Positions 36,728 through 46,060 of a stretch of DNA of 64,000 nt are shown piece after piece (within the stretch, counting starts at the first letter, position 1; each line of letters starts with the position of its first letter). Origin of the DNA: Acetobacteraceae bacterium (GTDB taxonomy: Bacteria; Pseudomonadota; Alphaproteobacteria; Acetobacterales; Acetobacteraceae); the NCBI GenBank assembly GCA_947371015.1, contig CANBNK010000005.1, positions 24,075 to 88,074 of the forward strand, written 5' to 3'. Position numbers and translations under genes: made by a program. The notes under the pieces are model-generated. The model saw only the letters and a list, made by a program, of their open reading frames with translations. It had not been told where the DNA came from and searched no databases.

Positions 36728-37746
36728 GCCAGTTGCTCCGTTGCCCATTGCCCGGCCTCGGCCACCACCGGGTCGGCGTCGCCGGCCAGGCTTCGCGCGG
36801 CATCCCGCAACGACGCGGCGCCGCTGTTGCCGATGGCGATCGCCACGTTCCGCACGAAGCGATTGCGCCCGATGCGCTTCACCGCACTGCCGCTGAAGCG
36901 CCGGCGGAAGGCCGCATCGTCCAGCGTCGCCAGTTCTGCCAAACCCGGCGCGCCCCGCCCGGCGAAGGCTGGCTCGGCATGGGCACGGGCGAACTTGTTC
37001 CACGGGCATACCGCCAGGCAGTCGTCGCAGCCATAGATGCGGTTGCCCATCGCGCGGCGAAACTCATGCGGAATCGGCCCGGCATGTTCGATGGTCAGGT
37101 AGGAAATGCACCGTCGCGCATCCAGCCGATAGGGCGCCGGAAAGGCACGCGTCGGGCAGATGTCCAAGCAGGCGCTGCAGGTGCCGCAATGGTCGTGCTC
37201 GGCCGCATCAGGCGGTAGCGCCAGCGTGGTGAAGACCTCCCCCAGGAACAGCCAGTTGCCGTGCGGGCGGCTGACCAGGTTGGTGTGCTTGCCCTGCCAG
37301 CCCAGCCCGGCGCGCTGGGCTAGCGGCTTTTCCGCCACCGGGGCGGTATCCACGAAGACCTTCACGTCGCCGCCGAAGTGCCGGAGCATCCACCGCGCCA
37401 ACTGCTTCAGCCGCTTCTTCACCACGTCGTGGTAGTCGCGGCCCTGGGCATAGACGCTGACGGCGCCGTGCTCCCGCTGCGCCAGCACCGCCAGCGGGTC
37501 TTCTCCCGGCGCGTAGCTCAGCCCCAGCGCCACCACGCTGACCACATCCGGCCACAGCACCTTGGGTTGTGCGCGCTCGGCCAGCCGGTCGGTCATCCAG
37601 GCCATCTCGCCGTGCTGGCCAGCCTCGATGAAGCCGTTCAGCCCGGCGCGCACGCTGTCCGGCAGCACCGCCTCGGCAAAGCCCGCCGTGGTGAAGCCGA
37701 GCCGCAGCGCCTCGGCGCGGATCTCATCCTTGGGCGGGCTGGTCAC
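36724..37746 (-). CDS. queG: QueG, epoxyqueuosine reductase
   Basis: 340 residues from a GTG at 37746, preferred because GGCGGAG stands eight bases before it; a GTG at 37770 is the alternative. Cobalamin-dependent enzyme that removes the epoxide oxygen to give queuosine in tRNA. The eight ligands of two [4Fe-4S] clusters are present: Cys187, 190, 193, 197 and Cys213, 240, 243, 247. Asp134 in [10 protein letters not shown] is the expected acid. The C-terminal HEAT-like repeats follow. As in many Alphaproteobacteria it replaces QueH. Confidence 0.95.
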   Translation of the reverse strand: MTSPPKDEIRAEALRLGFTTAGFAEAVLPDSVRAGLNGFIEAGQHGEMAWMTDRLAERAQPKVLWPDVVSVVALGLSYAPGEDPLAVLAQREHGAVSVYAQGRDYHDVVKKRLKQLARWMLRHFGGDVKVFVDTAPVAEKPLAQRAGLGWQGKHTNLVSRPHGNWLFLGEVFTTLALPPDAAEHDHCGTCSACLDICPTRAFPAPYRLDARRCISYLTIEHAGPIPHEFRRAMGNRIYGCDDCLAVCPWNKFARAHAEPAFAGRGAPGLAELATLDDAAFRRRFSGSAVKRIGRNRFVRNVAIAIGNSGAASLRDAARSLAGDADPVVAEAGQWATEQLA

Positions 37747-37776
37747 GCGTTCGGCTCCGCCTGAGGCCACCCCAGG

Positions 37777-38238
37777 CTAGCCGCGGCCACGATACCCCGG
37801 CACCTCCTGCGGCGGAATCCAGATACCCTCCGGCGCCGGCCCGGTCTGGTAGAACACGTCGATCGGGATGCCGCCGCGCGGATACCAGTAGCCGCCGATC
37901 CGTAGCCAAACCGGCTTCGCCGCCGCCACCAGGCGCCGGCCGATGCCCACGGTGCAATCCTCATGGAAGGCGCCGTGGTTGCGGAAGGCGGTCAGGAACA
38001 GCTTCAGCGACTTGCTCTCCACCAGCAGCGCATCCGGCACGTAGTCGATGACCAGGTGGGCAAAGTCCGGCTGCCCCGTCATCGGGCAGAGCGAGGTGAA
38101 CTCCGGCGCGGTGAAGCGCACGCAATAAGCCACGCCCGGCTGTGGGTTCGGCACCGTCTCCAGCACCGCGGCCTCGGGCGTGGTCGGCTGCGGCGTCGCA
38201 TGGCCCAGCAGCGTCAGGCCGGAAACATCTGTCGTCAT
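37777..38238 (-). CDS. queF: QueF, NADPH-dependent preQ0 reductase (short type)
   Basis: 153 residues, the unimodular YkvM-type length. The catalytic Cys51 and Asp58 are in [14 protein letters not shown], the QueF motif is ESKSLKLFL near residue 75, and [11 protein letters not shown] follows. It reduces the nitrile of preQ0 to the amine preQ1, the base that Tgt inserts. Its start overlaps the tgt stop by ATGA. There are 30 bases to the queG start. Confidence 0.96.
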   Translation of the reverse strand: MTTDVSGLTLLGHATPQPTTPEAAVLETVPNPQPGVAYCVRFTAPEFTSLCPMTGQPDFAHLVIDYVPDALLVESKSLKLFLTAFRNHGAFHEDCTVGIGRRLVAAAKPVWLRIGGYWYPRGGIPIDVFYQTGPAPEGIWIPPQEVPGYRGRG

Positions 38239-39353
38239 GGGGTGTCCTCCGGCGCCCATTCGGCGGCCATCTCGGCGGCGACCTCGGCGAAGCGCCCGGC
38301 CAGGATGGCGCCGCGCAGCCGCCGCGTCAGCGTCTGGTAGTAGTGGATATTGTGCCAGGTCAGCAGCATCGGCCCGAGCATTTCCTCGGCCTTGAACAGA
38401 TGGTTCAGGTAGGCGCGCGAATGCCTGGTGCAAGTCACGCAGTCGCAGGCCGGGTCCAGCGCGGAACCGTCATCCGCATGGCGTGCGTTGCGCATGTTGA
38501 GCGTCCCGCGGCTGGTATAGGCCCGCGCCGTGCGGCCGCTGCGGGTGGGGATCACGCAGTCGAACATGTCGATGCCGCGCGCCACGGCGCCGACGATATC
38601 GGCCGGCGTGCCGACGCCCATCAGGTAGCGAGGGCGGTCCTGCGGCAGCAGCGGCGTGGTCACGTCCAGGCAGGCGAACATCGCCTCCTGTCCCTCGCCC
38701 ACCGCCAGCCCGCCCACGGCATAGCCTTCAAACCCAATCGCGGTCAGCGCCGCCACGCTCTCCGCCCGCAGCGCCGGATAGACGCTGCCCTGGACGATGC
38801 CGAACAGCCCATGCCCCGCGCGCGGCTGGAAGGCGGCGCGGCTGCGCGCGGCCCAGCGCATGGAAAGCCGCATGCTCGCCGCCGCCACCTCCTCGGTGGC
38901 CGGGAAGGGGGTGCATTCGTCGAAGCACATGGTCACGTCGGCGCCCAGCAGGTGCTGGATCTCGATGCTGCGTTCCGGCGTCAGCCGATGCTTGCTGCCA
39001 TCGACATGGCTGCGGAAGGTGACACCGTCCTCGTCCAGCTTGCGCAGTTCGTTCAGGCTCATCACCTGGTAGCCGCCTGAATCGGTCAGGATCGGGCCGT
39101 GCCAGTCCATGAACTTGTGCAGCCCGCCCAGCCGGGCGATGCGCTCGGCGGTCGGCCGCAGCATCAAGTGGTAGGTATTGCCCAGCACCATCCGCGCGCC
39201 GGTGGAGCGCACCGCATCAGCGGTCATCGCCTTCACCGTGCCGGCGGTGCCGACGGGCATGAACACCGGGGTCTCGACCTCGCCATGCGCGGTGTGCAGC
39301 GTGCCCGCGCGGGCGGCGCCATCCTGCCCGGCGGCGGTCCAGTGCAGGGTCAT
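38235..39353 (-). CDS. tgt: Tgt, tRNA-guanine(34) transglycosylase
   Basis: 372 residues from MTLHWTAAG. Asp91 in [12 protein letters not shown], the nucleophile Asp in [15 protein letters not shown] and the zinc site [14 protein letters not shown] with a downstream His (TWHNIHYY) are intact. It exchanges guanine for preQ1 at the wobble position of tRNAs with GUN anticodons. Coupled to queA upstream through ATGA. Confidence 0.97.
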   Translation of the reverse strand: MTLHWTAAGQDGAARAGTLHTAHGEVETPVFMPVGTAGTVKAMTADAVRSTGARMVLGNTYHLMLRPTAERIARLGGLHKFMDWHGPILTDSGGYQVMSLNELRKLDEDGVTFRSHVDGSKHRLTPERSIEIQHLLGADVTMCFDECTPFPATEEVAAASMRLSMRWAARSRAAFQPRAGHGLFGIVQGSVYPALRAESVAALTAIGFEGYAVGGLAVGEGQEAMFACLDVTTPLLPQDRPRYLMGVGTPADIVGAVARGIDMFDCVIPTRSGRTARAYTSRGTLNMRNARHADDGSALDPACDCVTCTRHSRAYLNHLFKAEEMLGPMLLTWHNIHYYQTLTRRLRGAILAGRFAEVAAEMAAEWAPEDTP

Positions 39354-40411
39354 GGTGCCCGCTCCAGTAGGCTGGCATCGCCGAAGGAGTAGAACCGATA
39401 CCCCCCGGCGATGGCATGGGAATAGGCGGCGCGCATGCGCTCTACCCCGGCGAAGGCGGAAACCAGCATGAACAGCGTGCTTTTCGGCAGATGAAAGTTG
39501 GTCAGCAGCACATCCGCACTCCGAAACACATGCCCCGGCAGCAGGAAGATATCCGTGGTGCCGCTGAAAGCATGCACCACCCCGGCGGCATCGACACAGC
39601 TTTCCAGCAGCCGCAGCGCAGTGGTGCCCAGCGCCACCACCCGGCCGCCTGCGGCGCGCGTGGCGTTGATCGCCGCCGCCGCCGCGGCTGAGACCTCGCC
39701 CCATTCGGCATGCAGCTTCAGCGCCCGCGGGTCGTCACCGCGCAGCGGCAGGAAGGTCCCGGCGCCGACATGCAGCGTCACGTTCACCAGGCCGACGCCG
39801 CGCGCCCGCACCGCGGCCAGCAACTCGGGCGTGAAGTGCAGGCTGGCGGTGGGCGCCGCCACTGCCCCGGGCCGTTCGGCGAACAGGGTCTGGTAGTCGG
39901 CGCGGTCTTCCGGCAGCGGTCCGTCCGGCCGGGCGATATAGGGTGGCAGCGGCACCTCGCCGGCGGCTTCCAGCGCCACGGCCAGCGCGGCGGGATCGGC
40001 ACCGAAGTCGAAGCGCACGGTGCCGTCCTCGGTCCGGTCCACCACGCGCACTACGAGGCCTGGCGCCCCCTCCACCTCAACCGTGTCGCCGGCGCGCAGG
40101 CGGCGGGCGTTCTTCACCAGGGCCTGCCAGATGCCGCCGCCCTCGTCGCGGTTCAGCATGATCTCCAGCTTCGCCGCGCCGCGCCTGGCGCGCAGCCGAG
40201 CCGGGATGACGCGGGTATCGTTCGCTACCAGCAGGTCCCCGGCGCGCAGCAGGCCCGGCAGGTCGCGCACGCCCAGGTCGGCCAGGGTGCCGCCGGCCAC
40301 ATGCAGCAGTCGCGCCGCATCGCGCGGCCGCGCCGGCGCCTGGGCCACCAGGGCCTCGGGCAGGGCAAAGTCGAAATCCGCGGTCCGCAGCGTGGGGAGG
40401 GTTCTTGTCAC
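39350..40411 (-). CDS. queA: QueA, SAM:tRNA ribosyltransferase-isomerase
   Basis: 353 residues from a GTG giving [19 protein letters not shown]. Family marks include [42 protein letters not shown] (quoted as [19 protein letters not shown]), [12 protein letters not shown] and [14 protein letters not shown]. It transfers the ribosyl part of SAM to preQ1 in tRNA, giving epoxyqueuosine. It is the first gene of the seven-gene operon. The reading frame is open upstream through three 54-bp repeats, but a repeat-encoded N-terminus is not part of the family. Confidence 0.95.
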   Translation of the reverse strand: MTRTLPTLRTADFDFALPEALVAQAPARPRDAARLLHVAGGTLADLGVRDLPGLLRAGDLLVANDTRVIPARLRARRGAAKLEIMLNRDEGGGIWQALVKNARRLRAGDTVEVEGAPGLVVRVVDRTEDGTVRFDFGADPAALAVALEAAGEVPLPPYIARPDGPLPEDRADYQTLFAERPGAVAAPTASLHFTPELLAAVRARGVGLVNVTLHVGAGTFLPLRGDDPRALKLHAEWGEVSAAAAAAINATRAAGGRVVALGTTALRLLESCVDAAGVVHAFSGTTDIFLLPGHVFRSADVLLTNFHLPKSTLFMLVSAFAGVERMRAAYSHAIAGGYRFYSFGDASLLERAP

Positions 40412-40456
40412 CCCGGCCGGATAGCGCCCCGGCGTCGGCGGCGCTACCCCCGGCGC

Positions 40457-40603
40457 CTGATCCGCGCAGGCGGAATCGCCGAAGCGGTGAATCAGCCGCC
40501 CTGCGACAGCCTGATCCGCGCAGGCGGAATCGCCGAAGCGGTGAATCAGCCGCCCTGCGGCAGCCTGGGCCGCGCAGGCGGCATCGCCGAGGCGGTGAAG
40601 CAG
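40457..40603. repeat. three tandem 54-bp units, each holding one 39-nt hairpin element (plus orientation)
   Basis: Elements at 40457-40495, 40511-40549 and 40565-40603 with 15-bp linkers of nearly the same sequence. Copies 1 and 2 are identical (CTGATCCGCG to GCGGTGAATCAG, inner GGCG-GAAT-CGCC); copy 3 has drifted (CTGGG, GAAGCAG). They fill the divergent spacer between queA and a lipoprotein gene. Confidence 0.85.
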
Positions 40604-40679
40604 TCGCCCGAACAACACCCACGGCGTGTTCCATGGCGGGGGATCACGCTGTAGCCTGCGTCACCCCGAGGATCCCGCC

Positions 40680-41711
40680 ATGCCCCGCCCAACTTTGCCC
40701 CTGGCCCTGCTGCTTCTGGTGCTGGTCGCGGCCTGCGCCCCGCTGGCACCGCCGAGCCAGGAGTTCCTGGCCTGGGCCGACATGCCCTATTGCCGCAACG
40801 TCGCGGACACCGCGACCTGCGCCAGCCGGGAGGCCACCACCGCCCGCCTGGTCCGCGCCATGAACCGCACCGGCGTCGGCACCGCGGTCTTCCTGGGCGA
40901 CACCAAGGCCAGCCAGGAGGCCTGCGACCTGTTCCACACGGTCACTCGCCCGGCCGGTTACTTCGGCGCCTTCGACGGCGCCATGGTCTATGCCCCCGGC
41001 GACAATGAGTGGACGGATTGCGCCCGGCCCAATGTGGCGCGCGGCGGGCTGGCGCCGGTCGCCGCGCTGGAACGCCTGCGCGAGGCCTTCTTCAGCCAGC
41101 CCCACAGCCTGGGCGCCCGGCCGATGCCGCTGGAACGCCAGGCCAGCAGTGGCGTGGGCGTGGAGAACGCCCGCTGGCAGCAGGGCCAGGCGCTGTTCGC
41201 CACGCTGCATATTCCCGGTGTCTTCGCTGGGGTGGAGAACTTCCCCGGCGACCGCGCCGTGCTGGCGGACCTCGCCGCCGCCAACCTGGCCTGGCTGGAC
41301 GCCGCCTTCGCCACCGCCACCGAACGCCGGCTGCAGGTGCTGGTCCTCGGTTTCCAGGCGGATATGTGGCACCCCTGCCTGATGGAGCAGCATCGCGCCA
41401 AGGGGGTGGCCTGCACGCGGGAGCCCTATGGCCGCAATGACGGGGTGCTGCGGCCGGATGCCGCCTATGACTATCCGGGCTTCCTGGCCCGCCTGGTGCA
41501 GCGCGCCGCCGGCTTCCCAGGCCAGGTGCTGCTGCTGCATGGCGACAGCCATAAATGGCTGGAGGACCGCGCCCCCGGCGATGGCCGGGGTGGCGTCATC
41601 CCCAACACCACCCGCTTCATGTTGCCCGGCGAGGATGACATGCGCGCGGTGCGGGTTCGCCTCACGCCCGGCGTGGCGCCCTACTTCGCGTTCGAGGCGG
41701 TGACGCCCTGA
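40680..41711 (+). CDS. lipoprotein with a calcineurin-like phosphoesterase-type fold
   Basis: 343 residues from MPRPTLPLAL, with GAGG eight bases upstream. The N-terminus is a lipoprotein signal with cleavage before Cys in LVAACAPL. Possible metal-site motifs of metallophosphoesterases are spread in the right order: FLGDTKAS, YAPGDNEWTDC, and LLHGDSHKW. The first Asp-His pair of the family is not evident (WADMPYC), so activity is uncertain. Probably anchored in a membrane facing the periplasm. It stands alone, flanked on both sides by hairpin-element arrays. Confidence 0.65.
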   Translation: MPRPTLPLALLLLVLVAACAPLAPPSQEFLAWADMPYCRNVADTATCASREATTARLVRAMNRTGVGTAVFLGDTKASQEACDLFHTVTRPAGYFGAFDGAMVYAPGDNEWTDCARPNVARGGLAPVAALERLREAFFSQPHSLGARPMPLERQASSGVGVENARWQQGQALFATLHIPGVFAGVENFPGDRAVLADLAAANLAWLDAAFATATERRLQVLVLGFQADMWHPCLMEQHRAKGVACTREPYGRNDGVLRPDAAYDYPGFLARLVQRAAGFPGQVLLLHGDSHKWLEDRAPGDGRGGVIPNTTRFMLPGEDDMRAVRVRLTPGVAPYFAFEAVTP

Positions 41712-41724
41712 ATGGGTTGAGAGG

Positions 41725-41816
41725 CCGCTTCACGCCCTCGGCGTTGCCGCCTCGGCCGATCGGACCCTGTTGAGAGGCCGATTCACGTCCTCGGCGTTGC
41801 CGCCTCGGCCGATCGG
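41725..41816. repeat. two tandem 53-bp units with 39-nt hairpin elements (minus orientation)
   Basis: Elements at 41725-41763 and 41778-41816. On the minus strand the outer stem reads CCGAT/ATCGG in the second copy where other loci have CTGAT/ATCAG: a T-A pair replaced by C-G on both sides. The inner GGCG-GCAA-CGCC hairpin is kept. They lie between convergent ends of the lipoprotein and MaoC genes and may also end transcription. Confidence 0.8.
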
Positions 41817-41819
41817 ACT

Positions 41820-42272
41820 CTACCGCTTCATGAACATGGTGCCGCGGATTTCGATCACGACCTGACCATCCGCCACCCGCCGGCCGGTGATGCGGTGCTT
41901 GACGATGCCGCGGTCCGGCTTGCTGCGGCTCGGCGTGGTTTCCTCGATTCGCGCGGTCACGCCGATCTCGTCGCCGGGCCGCACCGGGGCGGGCCAGTTC
42001 ACCTCGATGCCGCTGCCGCCCATCGAGACCTTCTGGAAGATGCCGCTGCGGATAACCTGGCCGAAGCAGGCGCTCTGCGTGTGCAGCCCGCTGGCGATCA
42101 GCCCGCCGAAGACGCTGGCCTTGGCCGCCTCGGGGTCCACGTGGAAGGGCTGCGGGTCGAAGGCCCGGGCGAAGTCGAGGATGGCGGCCTCGGTCATCAC
42201 CAAGCTGCCGAAGTCGAATTCCTCGCCGACCACCAACTGGTCGAAGCTGTCGAGGATGAAGGGCTGGCGCAT
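41820..42272 (-). CDS. MaoC-family hydratase (hot-dog fold)
   Basis: 150 residues from MRQPFILDSFDQL. The hydratase-2 motif Asp-x4-His is present in FDPQPFHVDPEAAKAS near residues 38-53, followed by FGGLIASGLHT. Such proteins hydrate trans-2-enoyl-CoA or related thioesters, or act in fatty-acid or mesaconyl pathways. It sits two bases downstream of the arylformamidase-like gene, so they are co-transcribed. Confidence 0.92.
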   Translation of the reverse strand: MRQPFILDSFDQLVVGEEFDFGSLVMTEAAILDFARAFDPQPFHVDPEAAKASVFGGLIASGLHTQSACFGQVIRSGIFQKVSMGGSGIEVNWPAPVRPGDEIGVTARIEETTPSRSKPDRGIVKHRITGRRVADGQVVIEIRGTMFMKR

Positions 42273-42274
42273 GG

Positions 42275-43111
42275 CTACTTCAGCAGGTCGGCGGCGGCGC
42301 GCATCAGCACGGCGTCCGGGGTCTTCAGTGCCTCCAGGATGCGGAAGTGGTCCACGCCCTTCACCGGCACCAGGGGGCCGGGGCAATGCGCCTCGCTGCG
42401 GGCGGTGTGCCATTCGCGGCTCTGCCGGCGCAGTTCCGGCAACTCCCCGGTGCCGAAGGCGACAGCGACCGGCTTGTCCACCATCGGCAGCCGCAGCGGG
42501 GAAAGCGCCGCCACCTCGGCCAGGCTCAGCTGCACCGCGTCGTTCAGGGAGGTGTCGCGGATCGGCGCCAGCTCATAGACGCCGGAGATCGCCAGGCCCG
42601 CCGCCACCCGCGGGTGCTTCATCGCCATGCCGGTCAGGTGGCCGCCAGCGGACCAGCCGCTCAGCACCACCGGCCCGGCGATGCCATGGGCGCTGCCATT
42701 GGCGGCCAGCCAGTCCAGGCTGGCGCTGATCTCATCGACGATATCGGTCAGGGTGGCGGTGGGAGCCAGGGTATAGCCGGGCAGGGCGGCGGACCAGCCC
42801 ATGGCCAGGGCGCCGGCCATGAACGCACAAAAGTCCTCGCGCCGGTTGCGCTGCCAGTAGCCGCCATGGATGAAGACCAGGCAGGGCGCGTTCGGGTTGG
42901 CGCCGGGGAACAGGTCCCATTGCTGGCGCTGGCCGGGGCCATAGGCCAGGTCCAGGTGGCCGGCATGGGCGGCGCGGAAGGTGGCGGCTTCCTCGTTGCG
43001 CGCGGCGATCAGCTGGGCGCTGTCGGTGACGGCGCGGGTGTTGTCATAGGCCAGGTCGCGCGCGGCGGGCGTCGCGCCCTGCCAGAAGCTGGGATAGGGC
43101 TGGTAGGCCAT
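42275..43111 (-). CDS. alpha/beta hydrolase, arylformamidase / BD-FAE-like
   Basis: 278 residues from MAYQPYPSFWQG; the open frame continues upstream into tandem repeats but that extension is low-complexity and not family sequence. The oxyanion motif HGGYWQRN near residue 80 and nucleophile Ser in SGWSAGGHLTG near 150 match kynurenine formamidase and related esterases; a C-terminal VDHFRILEAL supplies the His. The substrate is not certain. The upstream side carries a 62-bp repeat array within which its promoter may lie. Confidence 0.88.
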   Translation of the reverse strand: MAYQPYPSFWQGATPAARDLAYDNTRAVTDSAQLIAARNEEAATFRAAHAGHLDLAYGPGQRQQWDLFPGANPNAPCLVFIHGGYWQRNRREDFCAFMAGALAMGWSAALPGYTLAPTATLTDIVDEISASLDWLAANGSAHGIAGPVVLSGWSAGGHLTGMAMKHPRVAAGLAISGVYELAPIRDTSLNDAVQLSLAEVAALSPLRLPMVDKPVAVAFGTGELPELRRQSREWHTARSEAHCPGPLVPVKGVDHFRILEALKTPDAVLMRAAADLLK

Positions 43112-43674
43112 GAGGCGCTCTCCGCGGTGGGGTTGATTCGGTAGCCGGGGTGGCGGCAGGCGGCAATAGCGCGCGTTTCGGACAAATGGCCCGGGCTGGG
43201 GCGGCGCCGAGGTGGCAGCGGGTGGCGATGGCGCGCGGCTCGGATAATTGGCGTGAGTGGGCGCGGCGCCAGGATGGCGGCAGGCGGCAATAGCGCGCGT
43301 TTCGGACAAATGGCCCGGGCTGGGGTGGCGCCGAGGTGGCAGCGGGTGGCAATGGCGCGCGGCTCGGATAAATGGCGTGAGTGGGCGCGGCGCCAGGGTG
43401 GCGGCAGGCGGCGATGGCGCGCGATTCGGACAAATGGCCCGGGCAGGGGCGGCGCCAGGGTGACAGTGGGGCCGGGGGCGTCGGGAAAGGCTCATCGCGC
43501 AGGCTGCTCCGGCCACCAGGAGGCAACACCTTATCTCGACGCCAGGCCAAGAAATAGGAAAAAAAGCCGAATTCCGAACCTATTGCGCCGATAGGCAGGT
43601 CCGGGATTGTCGTCGGTCGGGACCTTCCGCTAGCTACGACGCAACGCATAACGAACCGTGGCAGGTACAACCCC
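43112..43674. other. 563-bp non-coding interval between divergent genes
   Basis: 43151-43466 is a tandem-repeat array described separately. The remainder, 43467-43674, contains an A-rich stretch (GGAAAAAAAG near 43557) and a less GC-rich segment before the autotransporter start. I see no convincing open frame with family character and no RNA gene. Promoters for both flanking genes must lie here or in the array. Confidence 0.7.
43151..43466. repeat. 62-bp tandem repeat array with alternating A-B-A-B-A units
   Basis: Units start at 43151 (A), 43213 (B), 43275 (A), 43337 (B), 43399 (A), with the first bases of a sixth at 43461; every step is exactly 62 bp. All units share TGGCRGCRGGYGGC, GCGCGCG and TCGGAYAAWTGGC and end around GGCGCC. 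A units continue CCCGGGCTGGGG; B units continue GTGAGTGGGCGCG. A units resemble other A units more than B units, so the array grew by duplication of a 124-bp dimer. Confidence 0.9.
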
Positions 43675-46053
43675 ATGGCCTTCAAATTCTCCCCGCGCTT
43701 CCTGGGCCTGGCCGGGCTGTTACTGGCCGGCACCGCGCTGGCGGCGCCCGCGCAGGCGCAGAGTTTCCAGGGCCTCGGCTACCTGGTCACCCAGGGCAAC
43801 CCGGGCCTTGGTGGTGCCAACACCTATTCGGTTGCCACCGGCATCAGCGCCAATGGCGGCACCGTGGTCGGCTATGGCGCCGCCATCTCGCCACGCAACG
43901 CCCTGCCGGGCCTTGTGTACGACCCCGTGAACCAGGCCTTCAGCTGGACCGCCGGAGGCGGCATGGTCGGGCAGCCCTTCGCCGCGCCGATGTACATGCC
44001 CGGCGTTGCCGACGACTACGACACCGCGTCCCGCAACCTGGCGGTATCCGCCAATGGCAGCGTAGCGGTGGGCTGGGTCAAGGTGGGCACCAACAATCTC
44101 GCCCCTGGCACTTCGGTCCAGGCTTCGCTGATCAGCGGCGGCAGCATCACGCTGCTGGGCTACCTGGTCCCGGATACCAGCCCGATCCCGGACCTGTTGT
44201 CGTTCGCCAGCTCGCTGCCGCTCACCTCCCTGGCGCTGGGGGTCAGCGGCAATGGCAGCATCGTCGTCGGCAGCAGCTACAACGGCTCCGCCAATGACAT
44301 CCAGGGCTTCTACTGGACCGCGGGCGGCGGCATGCAGGCGCTGCCCTATCTCACCGGCAGTTCGCCAGGCCAGAGCGTCTCCCAGGCCAATGGCATCTCC
44401 GCCAACGACAATGTCATCGTTGGCCTCTCCACGGATAACCTGAACTCCGAGCTCCAGGCGGTGATGTGGAGCGGCCCGGGCTTCGCCACGGCCACGCCGC
44501 TCGGCTTTCTGGCCCCGGGCGCGCCGGGCTTTTCTTCGGCGCTGGCGGTGAATGCCGACGGCACGGTGGTGGTGGGCGGCAGCTCGAATGCCAGCAGCCA
44601 GTTGCAGGCCTTCCGATGGACTGCCGGCGGCGGCATGGTCGGCCTGCCCGGCCTGCCCGGTGGTGTTGCGGCCGCGGCCAGCAGCCTTTGGCCCGGCGGC
44701 TACCCCACCGGGCTGCTGCCGCAGAGCCCAACCGGCTTTGGTGGTCCCTATGATGGTGCCGGCGGGCTGCTCGCCTCGCTGACCCTGCCGCCGGTGATCT
44801 CCCTGGCCTATGCGCTGACGCCGGATGGCAGCACCATCGTCGGCACCGCCATGGACAGCACCGGCACCGGCCAGGCGGTGCGCTGGAACAGCGCCGGCGT
44901 CGCCACCATCCAGGGGCTGTTGACCACGGCCGGGGTCGCCACCAGCGGCTGGGTGCTGAACGCTGCCACCGGCATCGCCGTGCCCAGCACCGGCACCCAG
45001 CTCATCACCGGCTACGGCACCATCGGCGGGCTGACCCAGGCCTGGCTGGCCCGACTCAGCGTGGCGGTGGATGCGCCGCCCAGCGGCATCACCACCCCCG
45101 GTGCGCTGTTCAATAGCGTCGGCCTGATGCCCTCGGCCCCGGCGATGGCGGAACGCATCACCTGGGGCAACCAGCGGGACATGCTGCTGGCGGCGCTGCG
45201 CTACGGCACCGGGCTGGCGCCCGGGCAGATTACCGGCTTCGTCTCGGCCAATGGCGCGGGGTGGGACCCGGTCTCCCGCGTCGGCGGCCAGGTCAGCGGT
45301 TCCGCCGGCCTCATCGGCCAGATCAGCCCCTGGCTGCGCGCCGGCCTGGCCGTGACGCATGACTGGGAGCAGGACCAGGTCAGCTCGCCGAAGTCGAAGG
45401 GCACCATCTGGGGCACCGGCGGGCATCTGTTCGCCCTGGCCGGCGACGCCACGGCCGGCCCGCGTGCCGCCGCCACGCTGAACTATGAGGATCTGGGCGC
45501 CAAGATCCGCCGTGGCTATGTCAATGGCAGCGGTACCGCCTATGGCAGCGGCACCACCGCCGGCGAGACGCTGGGGATCGCCATCCGCGCCGCCTGGGGC
45601 TTTATGATCGACCCCAGCACCACGATCTCCCCCTTCGGGCAGGTGAACTGGCAGCGCACGCATTTCAGCGGCTATGCCGAACGCTACGCCAACAACCCAT
45701 TCCCGGCGGTCTTCAATGGCCAGAGCTACGAATCCGTCGTTCTCGGCGCCGGCGTGGAGGCGGAGCACCGCTTCGGCTGGGGCCGCGCCTGGGCCAGCGC
45801 CAACTATTCCAGCCGGGTGATCGGCGGCAGCGGCGCCATGGTCAGCGGCCACTTCGTCGACCTGTTCAGCTTCAATGTCCGCGGCGTGCCGGTGCCGGAG
45901 CGCAACTGGGTGGAAACCACCTTCGGTGGCTCGGTGAAACTGGCCGAGAACCTGGAACTGGTCGCCAACCTAGGCATCATCGTGCCGACCAACGCCGCGC
46001 CGCAGAACAGCTGGCATGCCTATGGCTCGGCCGCCCTGGTCATGGGCTTTTGA
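43675..46053 (+). CDS. autotransporter with HAF-repeat passenger
   Basis: 792 residues. Signal peptide MAFKFSPRFLGLAGLLLAG to AAPAQAQ. The passenger, about residues 30-470, holds six or more HAF-type repeats: GISANGGTVVGYG, AVSANGSVAVGW, GVSGNGSIVVGSS, GISANDNVIVGLS, AVNADGTVVVGGSS and ALTPDGSTIVGTA, most followed by FxWTAGGGM. The C-terminal part, about 520-792, is an autotransporter beta-barrel ending in Phe (ALVMGF). Type V secretion places the passenger on the cell surface; the role is likely adhesion or surface structure. No protease motif is seen. Confidence 0.9.
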   Translation: MAFKFSPRFLGLAGLLLAGTALAAPAQAQSFQGLGYLVTQGNPGLGGANTYSVATGISANGGTVVGYGAAISPRNALPGLVYDPVNQAFSWTAGGGMVGQPFAAPMYMPGVADDYDTASRNLAVSANGSVAVGWVKVGTNNLAPGTSVQASLISGGSITLLGYLVPDTSPIPDLLSFASSLPLTSLALGVSGNGSIVVGSSYNGSANDIQGFYWTAGGGMQALPYLTGSSPGQSVSQANGISANDNVIVGLSTDNLNSELQAVMWSGPGFATATPLGFLAPGAPGFSSALAVNADGTVVVGGSSNASSQLQAFRWTAGGGMVGLPGLPGGVAAAASSLWPGGYPTGLLPQSPTGFGGPYDGAGGLLASLTLPPVISLAYALTPDGSTIVGTAMDSTGTGQAVRWNSAGVATIQGLLTTAGVATSGWVLNAATGIAVPSTGTQLITGYGTIGGLTQAWLARLSVAVDAPPSGITTPGALFNSVGLMPSAPAMAERITWGNQRDMLLAALRYGTGLAPGQITGFVSANGAGWDPVSRVGGQVSGSAGLIGQISPWLRAGLAVTHDWEQDQVSSPKSKGTIWGTGGHLFALAGDATAGPRAAATLNYEDLGAKIRRGYVNGSGTAYGSGTTAGETLGIAIRAAWGFMIDPSTTISPFGQVNWQRTHFSGYAERYANNPFPAVFNGQSYESVVLGAGVEAEHRFGWGRAWASANYSSRVIGGSGAMVSGHFVDLFSFNVRGVPVPERNWVETTFGGSVKLAENLELVANLGIIVPTNAAPQNSWHAYGSAALVMGF

Positions 46054-46060
46054 GAGCGGC

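Noticed and set aside
40457..40603. Regular repeats of 39 nt with 15-nt gaps, CRISPR-like at first sight
   Set aside because: The gaps are also near-identical, the array has only three units, no cas gene is present and the same element occurs singly elsewhere.
39350..40618. QueA with a repeat-encoded N-terminal extension
   Set aside because: The open frame through the 54-bp repeats is a by-product of GC-rich sequence and repeat length; the family N-terminus starts at the GTG at 40411.
43151..43466. Possible CRISPR or plasmid iterons
   Set aside because: Units are contiguous with no unique spacers and no replication gene is nearby; it is a tandem repeat in a promoter interval.
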